From positions 1 to 42,401 of the IMG/VR virus record IMGVR_UViG_3300013117_000046: 42,401 nt of DNA. One strand, given 5' to 3'. Shown here piece after piece: positions 13,623 to 18,968 of the stretch; within the stretch, counting starts at the first letter, position 1, and the number at the start of each line of letters is the position of its first letter. The DNA is from a virus. A program made the translations under genes and the position numbers. The notes under the pieces were generated by a model that did not search any database, had not been told where the DNA came from, and saw only the letters and a list, made by a program, of their open reading frames with translations.

Positions 13623-13799
13623 TTAGTCCTCACCTCCTTCCATCCAAACTACCTCCTTAGCTTCGACATACCCATCTTCACAGAAGTCACAATCCTCATA
13701 GCTTCCTGGATGACATCTATTCGCCATACACTCATCGTATGACAGCCACCTCCTTGGGTTACCTCTGCATTGTGGGCACAGTACGAGTTCTTGTTCCAT
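13623..13799 (-). CDS. 58-residue protein with several zinc-binding cysteine pairs
   Basis: Frame from ATG 13799 to TAA 13623-13625. Eight residues in, CPQC begins; CMANRC and CDFC follow, with one His between. The set resembles a DnaJ-type or rubredoxin-like zinc ribbon. A longer frame on the same strand covers the same bases, but its protein looks random, while this one has regular cysteine spacing and a ribosome site, so I choose this one. Confidence 0.7.
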   Translation of the reverse strand: MEQELVLCPQCRGNPRRWLSYDECMANRCHPGSYEDCDFCEDGYVEAKEVVWMEGGED

Positions 13800-13803
13800 A
13801 TCT

Positions 13804-13932
13804 CTATCTCCATATGTGACAGAAGAATAGATAGAACATACTTATATGCTTGCAATTTAAACATCTATCAAGTAAATACATAGCGTCCTCGACTCTTACT
13901 TTACGTCCACAACAGTCACAATAGATATACAT
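13804..13932 (-). CDS. 42-residue zinc-knuckle protein
   Basis: From ATG 13932 (GGAGGT seven bases upstream) to TAG 13804. It starts MYIYCDCCGRKVRVEDA and has CLNC at about 24-27, giving a CxxC pair set. The C-terminus is aromatic (MFYLFFCHIW). A longer in-frame extension exists but it runs through the next gene upstream. Function unknown. Confidence 0.6.
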   Translation of the reverse strand: MYIYCDCCGRKVRVEDAMYLLDRCLNCKHISMFYLFFCHIWR

Positions 13933-13937
13933 GGCCT

Positions 13938-14051
13938 CTACCTCCTTTTTATATCCTCCAGACATGGAGCACAGATTTGTTCCGTTCTTGGATGATTGAG
14001 ATACCATCCAACTGACGGTGTCCAATACTTCCCACATTCTTTACATATCAT
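13938..14051 (-). CDS. 37-residue zinc-knuckle protein
   Basis: From ATG 14051 (GGAGGTG nine bases upstream) to TAG 13938. CKEC at 3-6 and CAPC at about 27-30 form a minimal zinc ribbon around a WTPSVGWYLNHP segment. It is the first gene behind the promoter at 14103-14131. Function unknown. Confidence 0.65.
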   Translation of the reverse strand: MICKECGKYWTPSVGWYLNHPRTEQICAPCLEDIKRR

Positions 14052-14102
14052 CTAAAATCACCTCCTTTCAATTCGATTCTCACCAACAAAACAACACGGC
14101 CC

Positions 14103-14131
14103 AGTATACCATAACATGATACATATGTCAA
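14103..14131 (-). promoter_or_regulatory. Strong sigma70-like promoter
   Basis: Minus-strand TTGACA (14126-14131), 17-bp spacer, TATACT (14103-14108). It would drive the zinc-knuckle gene at 14051 and the small genes after it. Confidence 0.75.
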
Positions 14132-14181
14132 TAAGGTTCCGATGATTATTTTACCCTCTTTGCAATTACAGTATTGACTCA

Positions 14182-14206
14182 AGATCATTCAATTTTTAAA
14201 CGAACT
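14182..14206. repeat. 25-bp palindrome, copy 7
   Basis: Left arm AGATCATTCAA, right arm TTAAACGAACT. It lies one base beyond the stop codon of the gene at 14208-14876, upstream of the promoter at 14103-14131 on the minus strand. Confidence 0.9.
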
Positions 14207-14207
14207 A

Positions 14208-14876
14208 TTAAACTACTCCACCTTTCAAATCTTCAACATCAACCTCTTTATTCAGTTCTTTCAGTGTCTCTCTATCCTTCTCTTCTAACTCAATAGCCTT
14301 CTGATTCAACTCTTCTTCAGTCAACTTCCTAGCTCTATCATCACCAGGATGATCAACTAACTGTCCACTCTCCTTTGCTGCTTCAACAGCTTTTTCTTTA
14401 TCTTCTACTCCCTCTTTCTTAGCGTCAGCTATAGCCTTTTCAAGTATCTTTGTCCCTTCTACTACATCAGGCCTAATGCCTCTTGTCTTCAGCGGCACTA
14501 CACTATTTATATTGTGTACTGTATTGTACTGTCTGTCAGCATAACTCTGTGGATCAACACCTTCAAACCTCAAGTTTTCCATTGACACAGCATTGCTGAT
14601 CTTCTTCAAGCTTCTTCTCTTCAATCCAGGTTGATAAAGTCTTCTCTCTTCCAGATGTCTATGAGCAGCTGCGACGGTATCTATCTCCACCGGTAGCATA
14701 TCATTAGCATTTAGCACTTCCCTCAACATATCTACACTCCAGCTTAACAACTGACTCATTGACCTAATATCTATCCCACATGCTACCCAGTACATATCCA
14801 ACTCAGCCAGTGTAACTATACTCACCCTCCCTTGCACCGGAACACTGCTCTCTACCTTCATCTCATCTCTATTCAT
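14208..14876 (-). CDS. Hypothetical protein with helical N-terminus and acidic coiled C-terminus
   Basis: 222 residues from ATG 14876 (GGAGGTG seven bases upstream). The N-terminal part has a helix-turn-helix-like stretch (LAELDMYWVACGIDIRSMSQLLSWSV). The middle is basic (PGLKRRSLKK), and from about residue 130 it is highly charged and probably coiled or disordered (KAIADAKKEGVEDKEKAVEAA, EELNQKAIELEEKDRETLKEL). Not recognised. A longer in-frame start at 14960 runs into the structured leader and has no ribosome site. It is driven by the promoter at 15080-15108 after a roughly 190-base leader. Confidence 0.7.
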   Translation of the reverse strand: MNRDEMKVESSVPVQGRVSIVTLAELDMYWVACGIDIRSMSQLLSWSVDMLREVLNANDMLPVEIDTVAAAHRHLEERRLYQPGLKRRSLKKISNAVSMENLRFEGVDPQSYADRQYNTVHNINSVVPLKTRGIRPDVVEGTKILEKAIADAKKEGVEDKEKAVEAAKESGQLVDHPGDDRARKLTEEELNQKAIELEEKDRETLKELNKEVDVEDLKGGVV

Positions 14877-14963
14877 TCTAACACCTCCATAATTGTATTT
14901 TGTATGAATGTAGTAATGTTTATTCGTGTGCGTAACCCGAGGCGAGTCTCCATCATACATGCC

Positions 14964-15020
14964 TACAGTATAATGTATATATATATATCATACATTATAT
15001 TATTCTATATGTATACTGTA
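14964..15020 (-). promoter_or_regulatory. Nested inverted repeats in an A/T-rich leader
   Basis: An outer perfect 9-bp pair (TACAGTATA at 14964-14972 with 15012-15020) encloses an inner, partly overlapping 10-bp pair (TATAATGTAT at 14969-14978 with 14990-14999). The RNA leader of the gene at 14876 could switch between the two pairings. Confidence 0.5.
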
Positions 15021-15079
15021 TATTGTATGAAATATACTCGCCTGTCATGTAGCACACATATAACATTCATACACCATAC

Positions 15080-15108
15080 ATCATACACATACTACCCTAC
15101 AATGTCAA
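15080..15108 (-). promoter_or_regulatory. Strong sigma70-like promoter
   Basis: Minus-strand TTGACA (15103-15108), 17-bp spacer, TATGAT (15080-15085). The 15 bases 15103-15117 recur exactly at 11306-11320. Confidence 0.78.
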
Positions 15109-15172
15109 TACACAATTCAGTACATTTCCCTCCACTATGTCATTTCCCCTCTTATTAACATAGATGATAGAC

Positions 15173-15206
15173 AAAAAAAAGAGGACATAGATTTCTCTAT
15201 ATCCCC
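15173..15206 (-). terminator. Intrinsic terminator of the first early gene
   Basis: On the minus strand an 11-bp stem with two G-T pairs (15196-15206 with 15181-15191) closes on a GAAA tetraloop and is followed by eight T (15173-15180). It lies 40 bases beyond the stop at 15247. Confidence 0.88.
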
Positions 15207-15246
15207 TTTGCTCTTTCGTGAATGTTCTAGATGTCGGTTTAGTAAC

Positions 15247-15636
15247 TTAACTTTCTGGAATTACCTCTGGATTGTCAATCGCCTTAGTTGCCAATTCTAG
15301 AGCTTTATCCTCTGGTAATCCAGCTTGTCTAAATGCCTGGATTAATTCATCTATCTTTTCTTCTCTGGTTTTGACCTTGACACCAGGCGCTGTAAAATCC
15401 ACATTTACAACTTGTCGATTTTTCCATGTGTCAAATTTTGACCGTCCAGGACCGTTTTGCCAAGAAATCCGAGTAGATGAACATGCCTTGGTAAATACAT
15501 CTTTCAATGGCACGTCATTGAAATGAATTCTAAGGGTTACTTGTTTCTTATCGGTTGAATCTGCATCTGGCTTGAATGAAGCGTCAATGTCAAACGTCAA
15601 TCCACTAACGGTATGGTCCATATTCTTAATTATCAT
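15247..15636 (-). CDS. First early gene; hypothetical protein with UBA-like end
   Basis: 129 residues. The first 90 are strand-rich (VSGLTFDIDASFKP, QVTLRIHFNDVPLKDVF, DTWKNRQVVNVDFTAPGVKVK). The last 40 form a compact three-helix segment (EEKIDELIQAFRQAGLPEDKALELATKAI) that resembles a UBA-like fold. No family recognised. It is the first gene transcribed leftward, alone between its own promoter (15736-15763) and a strong terminator, so it is probably expressed early and strongly; a host-takeover role is possible but not shown. GGAG precedes ATG 15636. Confidence 0.75.
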   Translation of the reverse strand: MIIKNMDHTVSGLTFDIDASFKPDADSTDKKQVTLRIHFNDVPLKDVFTKACSSTRISWQNGPGRSKFDTWKNRQVVNVDFTAPGVKVKTREEKIDELIQAFRQAGLPEDKALELATKAIDNPEVIPES

Positions 15637-15735
15637 AGTATACTCCTTTCATGAGTAATGTATGACATTCAAGAACATTCACATTATTTAATTGTCAATG
15701 AGCAATGATGAAATGCCACTTTCATCGTTATTTTC

Positions 15736-15763
15736 ATCATACCTAATCCGTGGAATATGTCAA
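15736..15763 (-). promoter_or_regulatory. Leftward early promoter
   Basis: Minus-strand TTGACA (15758-15763), 16-bp spacer, TATGAT (15736-15741), about 100 bases before ATG 15636. Confidence 0.75.
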
Positions 15764-15883
15764 GGTTTATTTTATTTAATCAATCGAAAGGCGAAGGGGA
15801 AGATTGACCCAAATAGAGGCTGGGTTGACTATCTCACATTTTATTTATAGTTTTGCAAATTGTACATTTTAGGACATTGTTGA

Positions 15884-15908
15884 AGATCGTTTCAAAATTA
15901 AACGAACT
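15884..15908. repeat. 25-bp palindrome, copy 8
   Basis: Left arm AGATCGTTTCA, right arm TTAAACGAACT, followed by GG as at several other copies. It lies in the divergent control region just before the late genes. Confidence 0.9.
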
Positions 15909-15911
15909 GGT

Positions 15912-15939
15912 TGTAGAGGTAGGAATGTAGAGGTAGGAA
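15912..15939 (+). repeat. Perfect tandem 14-bp duplication
   Basis: TGTAGAGGTAGGAA occurs twice in direct succession. Each unit carries a weak ribosome-site-like AGGTAGGA, and the second lies just before the in-frame ATG at 15944. Confidence 0.85.
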
Positions 15940-15956
15940 ATGGATGGGAAAATACG

Positions 15957-15986
15957 TTGACATTTGGCACGTAGAAGTGTTATGGT
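15957..15986 (+). promoter_or_regulatory. Possible rightward promoter
   Basis: TTGACA (15957-15962), 18-bp spacer, TATGGT (15981-15986). If used, transcription starts at about 15993, and the terminase small subunit must start at ATG 16007, not at the upstream in-frame ATGs. Confidence 0.45.
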
Positions 15987-16006
15987 ATATAATGGAGATT
16001 GAGAAT

Positions 16007-16582
16007 ATGGCCGAGGGTAAAGTACAGCATAGAGAAGGTCTTTATGGGTTTGAGTTTCTGGAAGAAGACGGCAGACGTGTGCCTGCCGACGAAAGGAAAA
16101 CGCCCGAGATCAAGGCCCTCTGGCAGCGGAACCATGAGATAATTAATCTGAGTATTAAAGGCTACAAAGGCACCGAGATAGCTGAAATTCTCAACATTCA
16201 TCCTCAGACTGTCAGCAATACATTGAATAGTGAGCTTGGCAAGAGAAAAATATCTGACATTACATATGAGAAGGATATAGAAGTTAAGAAAACCATTGAG
16301 AAAGTCAGAATCTTATCCAACAAAGCACTTGAAACTTACCACGAATTCTTCGACGATGAAGGTAATGAACTATCCCTTAAAGACAAACGTGAAGGAGCAA
16401 AGGACTTCTTAAACGACATGAGTGGTTTGCGAGCTCCTACAAAAATCCAAAGTCATTCCGTCCACACTACTTTAACTGCTGAAGAATTAGAAGGATTTAA
16501 AAAACGAGGGATGGAAGCTATGAAAGAAAGTGGAATGATAGTTGAGATAGAACCTGAAGAGAAAAATGACAGAGTGGATTAA
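16007..16582 (+). CDS. Terminase small subunit (probable)
   Basis: About 191 residues. A helix-turn-helix lies at about 40-70 (HEIINLSIKGYKGTEIAEILNIHPQTVSNTL), followed by a long charged helical region and a C-terminal LTAEELEGFKKRGMEAM segment. This is the layout of phage small terminase subunits, which bind the packaging site and hand DNA to the large subunit. ATG 16007 has GGAG nine bases upstream. The frame is open to ATG 15992 and ATG 15944, the latter with AGGTAGG upstream. The large subunit lies 9.5 kb away at 26085, with a lysis/glycan/fibre block in between. Confidence 0.72.
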   Translation: MAEGKVQHREGLYGFEFLEEDGRRVPADERKTPEIKALWQRNHEIINLSIKGYKGTEIAEILNIHPQTVSNTLNSELGKRKISDITYEKDIEVKKTIEKVRILSNKALETYHEFFDDEGNELSLKDKREGAKDFLNDMSGLRAPTKIQSHSVHTTLTAEELEGFKKRGMEAMKESGMIVEIEPEEKNDRVD

Positions 16583-16847
16583 ACAAGGAGTTCTAGGTGA
16601 GCTTAATGTTCAGATGAGAAAGTGCCACGGTAGGTTGGTTAGATACTACAAAGACAACGGGAGAGATTTCTATGTCACTTCAAGACGAGAAGGTAATCAT
16701 TCTGCTGGCTCGCTTCATCCTGATGGTGGGGCAGAAGATTTTAGTGGCCAGGGAGTCCCAGTCGAAGAAATTAAAATTGTCTGTGGCAAAGACTTCGATG
16801 TTGTTGACGAAGGGACTCACATTCACTATGAGTACGATCCTAAGTAA
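16566..16847 (+). CDS. M15-type (VanY/VanX-like fold) zinc peptidase, probable endolysin
   Basis: 93 residues. The zinc motif SLHPDGGAEDF gives His51 and Asp58 seven apart, and THIHYEYDP gives His85/His87 near the end. GRDFYVTSRREGNHS precedes the first motif as in M15/hedgehog-fold peptidases. Members cut peptide links in peptidoglycan. It is short for an M15 enzyme but has all the ligands. It overlaps the terminase gene by 17 bases and is followed by a lipoprotein and a holin-like gene, which supports a lysis role. A virion maturation or other zinc-binding role is possible. Confidence 0.72.
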   Translation: MTEWIKQGVLGELNVQMRKCHGRLVRYYKDNGRDFYVTSRREGNHSAGSLHPDGGAEDFSGQGVPVEEIKIVCGKDFDVVDEGTHIHYEYDPK

Positions 16848-16859
16848 AAGGAGAAAGAA

Positions 16860-17201
16860 ATGAAGAGAATAAGAATTTTACTGGCACTTTCTGTTATATT
16901 ACTTCTAGCCGCATGTGCCTATAATGCTCAAGTTGCCCAAGATGCTTATGATACTCTGGAAGAGGCAAAGGTTGCCTATGATATGTCCTTAAAAATCTCC
17001 GCTGAGCTTTGCAAGTTAGGGTTCATCAGTGATGGTGACAAAGAGGAAATAATCAAGGTTATGAAAGTCTACCACGATGCTCATAATGCTTCAGTTATCC
17101 TCTTGGGTGAATATGGAAAGTTTTCCATTCCTCAACTTGACGCCATAAAAGTCAAACAACCTGAAACTTATTTCGAGGAGAAAGATGATAAGATTGATTA
17201 A
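16860..17201 (+). CDS. Lipoprotein in lysis cassette (possible spanin subunit)
   Basis: 113 residues. A basic start (MKRIR), hydrophobic core and lipobox LLAAC with Cys20 form a bacterial lipoprotein signal. The mature part is helical (AQVAQDAYDTLEEAKVAYDMSLKISAEL) with no clear domain. AAGGAG precedes ATG 16860. Its place between an M15-type peptidase and a holin-like protein suggests an outer-membrane lysis factor like an o-spanin, but no matching inner-membrane spanin is evident and the protein is longer than typical Rz1, so this is tentative. Confidence 0.75.
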   Translation: MKRIRILLALSVILLLAACAYNAQVAQDAYDTLEEAKVAYDMSLKISAELCKLGFISDGDKEEIIKVMKVYHDAHNASVILLGEYGKFSIPQLDAIKVKQPETYFEEKDDKID

Positions 17202-17373
17202 ACAGATGGTTAGGCCCTTCATAGCAGTCTCATTTGTGTTAGTTACATTGGTCCTGTTTGTGATGGGTAAGATTCCCGCAGAAGCCATTTTACAAACTAC
17301 AGGGATCATAGTTGGCTTCTATTTTGGTGAGCGAGCAGCCCTCAAGAAAACTGACACCACAGAAACTGAATGA
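17185..17373 (+). CDS. Holin-like small membrane protein
   Basis: 62 residues with two hydrophobic segments (about 12-27, FIAVSFVLVTLVLFVM, and about 34-47, AILQTTGIIVGFYFG) linked by a short turn. A charged C-terminus follows. The pattern fits a two-segment holin, which would form lesions in the inner membrane for the nearby peptidase. It overlaps the lipoprotein gene by 17 bases and the next glycosyltransferase gene by ATGA. Small membrane proteins of other function cannot be excluded. Confidence 0.65.
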   Translation: MIRLIKQMVRPFIAVSFVLVTLVLFVMGKIPAEAILQTTGIIVGFYFGERAALKKTDTTETE

Positions 17374-18377
17374 TTCCCAAAGTCTCTGTAATAATATCTA
17401 ACCGCAACGATATTGCGATGCTAGTCGTCACAATTCGTTCTTGTATAGAGGAACTCAGGCCACTTGGCAAAGGCCTCGGTGAGATTATCATAGTTGACAA
17501 TTCCGACCCTGCAGCATATAAACTGCTAGGAAGTGCCTTACCAGTTGGATATTGCAGAGACAAATTACTAAAAGTCTATCGTCAAGACTTTCCATGTCTG
17601 TTTAGTGCTAGAGAAACTGCAGCTGAGAAAGCCTCTGGTGAATACATCTTCTGTGTAGACTCTCATATGTTAATCGGGAGGGATTGCATAGTAGATTTGG
17701 CAAGCTTTATGGATGAACATAGGAAGGATAAATCCTTAGCCTTCGCCCACGCTCCAATCTCCTGGGCTCACCACCATGAAAGATACGCTAAACATGACAG
17801 AGATATAAGTGAGAATGAATTAGGAAATTGGAACATTGCTTATCCTTATAGACGAACCATCACTTGGAAGGGAATGCCTTGGATGTGTCGTCGAGAGTGG
17901 TTTTTAGATCGAGATAAAGGCTTAGGAGGCTACGGAGCCCTTTCAGATCACAAAGTTAGCTGGGGCGGAGGCGACATGCACATTGGAGTCAAGCCCTGGC
18001 TTCTTGGATTTAAAAATTGGGCAGTGCCTACTAACCCTTGCATTCACATAGGGCCTTTTCCTAAAACTGACCAAGGAAAGAATCCTAATGTTACAAAAGT
18101 GTCAAACTTTCGATCTAAAGACAAATATCGAGTTTATGGAGAAAGTGGACAATTCCCTCATACATTTGGTTTCTTAGTTTCCTGTTATATTCTCGGTGGA
18201 GAGTCAATGATGAAGCGGAACAAAGAAGCTATCACAAAACGTTTTGGTAACTTTATAAATGTCGACAAGTGGTGGCAGAAAGCTATGGAAGTTGGTCATA
18301 GTGAAAAACAATGGCTTGATAAACGAAAAGTCATGTCATTTGGAGAACTACTTAAAACGAAGCCTTGGGATAACTAG
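17370..18377 (+). CDS. GT-A fold glycosyltransferase (family 2-like)
   Basis: 335 residues. The N-terminus KVSVIISNRND with later EIIIVDN (about 38-44), an AAEKASGEYIFCVDSHM segment (DSH at about 97-99 in the DxD position), and an acceptor-side region with WKGMPWMCRREWF and a GGGD segment are typical of GT-A enzymes. No membrane segment is seen. It would move a sugar from a nucleotide donor to a glycan, perhaps host surface polysaccharide or a virion protein. It is coupled to the holin-like gene (ATGA) and is followed with no gap by a sulfotransferase gene. Confidence 0.85.
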   Translation: MIPKVSVIISNRNDIAMLVVTIRSCIEELRPLGKGLGEIIIVDNSDPAAYKLLGSALPVGYCRDKLLKVYRQDFPCLFSARETAAEKASGEYIFCVDSHMLIGRDCIVDLASFMDEHRKDKSLAFAHAPISWAHHHERYAKHDRDISENELGNWNIAYPYRRTITWKGMPWMCRREWFLDRDKGLGGYGALSDHKVSWGGGDMHIGVKPWLLGFKNWAVPTNPCIHIGPFPKTDQGKNPNVTKVSNFRSKDKYRVYGESGQFPHTFGFLVSCYILGGESMMKRNKEAITKRFGNFINVDKWWQKAMEVGHSEKQWLDKRKVMSFGELLKTKPWDN

Positions 18378-18968
18378 ATGGCCGTACAGATAGACAGAGC
18401 TATATGCCTTCATATTCCTAAAACAGGAGGTACCTTTGTCAGAAATTACTTCAAGGAAACAGGTATGAGTCACGGAGTTAAGGCATTGGAAGAAAGAGCC
18501 CACATGAACGCTTATCTCCTGCGTGAGACTATAGGTCACACAGAAGATCTAATATTCTGCTTCGTTCGACATCCTTTAACATGGTACAGATCATATTGGA
18601 CAAGTAAGCAGCAAATACCTGATAGAAGAGGCGGACCTCTGGATGAGATAGTCGATGAATCCTGGGAAACATTCATAGAGACAGTGATAAATAAGTATCC
18701 TAGATACCTAGAAGGTTTTTACGAAGGATACACTGAAATCTGCAGATTCATTGGAAAGCAGGAGAACCTCAGAGATAATCTGGACACTGTTCTCAGATTC
18801 CTAAGAATTCCTTACAACAGGGAATACTTGTTCAAGAGAGTCCCTGATAATGTGGTTCCTTCCAAAGTGAAGTACACCATGCTGCAGGCTATGGCTATCA
18901 TGGATCATGAGAAGAATATCATTAAGAAATACAATTACAACTATATACCTACAGAGGCGATAAATTGA
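18378..18968 (+). CDS. PAPS-dependent sulfotransferase
   Basis: 196 residues. LHIPKTGGTF at 11-20 is the 5'-phosphosulfate loop and FVRHPLTWYRS at 62-72 is the 3'-phosphate-binding motif of carbohydrate-type sulfotransferases. A C-terminal helical region (LDTVLRFLRIP) follows. It would transfer sulfate from PAPS to a sugar hydroxyl. The start follows directly on the stop of the glycosyltransferase gene, and the stop overlaps the TTG start of the radical SAM fusion, so the three are made together. The substrate is unknown. Confidence 0.85.
   Translation: MAVQIDRAICLHIPKTGGTFVRNYFKETGMSHGVKALEERAHMNAYLLRETIGHTEDLIFCFVRHPLTWYRSYWTSKQQIPDRRGGPLDEIVDESWETFIETVINKYPRYLEGFYEGYTEICRFIGKQENLRDNLDTVLRFLRIPYNREYLFKRVPDNVVPSKVKYTMLQAMAIMDHEKNIIKKYNYNYIPTEAIN

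Larger units (their letters stand above)
14877..15246. other. 370-base intergenic leader with promoter, hairpins and terminator
   Basis: No convincing gene. In minus order it holds the terminator of the first early gene (15173-15206), a promoter (15080-15108) and an A/T-rich leader with many CATA/TATA units. The nested inverted repeats at 14964-15020 lie in that leader, before the ribosome site of the gene at 14876. Confidence 0.7.
15637..16006. other. Divergent control region between the two arms
   Basis: It separates leftward early genes from rightward late genes. Contents: about 100 bases of early leader, the early promoter (15736-15763), palindrome copy 8 (15884-15908), a tandem 14-bp duplication (15912-15939) and a rightward promoter-like pair (15957-15986). 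No gene is evident in it, except that the terminase small subunit frame stays open leftward to ATG 15944. Confidence 0.7.

Noticed and set aside
13649-13864. 71-codon minus-strand frame overlapping the zinc-protein region
   Set aside because: The alternative frame at 13623-13799 has regular cysteine spacing, a ribosome site and tight junctions with its neighbours.
14832-15158. 108-codon plus-strand frame in the early leader
   Set aside because: Its protein is His/Tyr/Ile/Ser low-complexity produced by CATA/TATA-rich DNA. It has no ribosome site and lies across a promoter.
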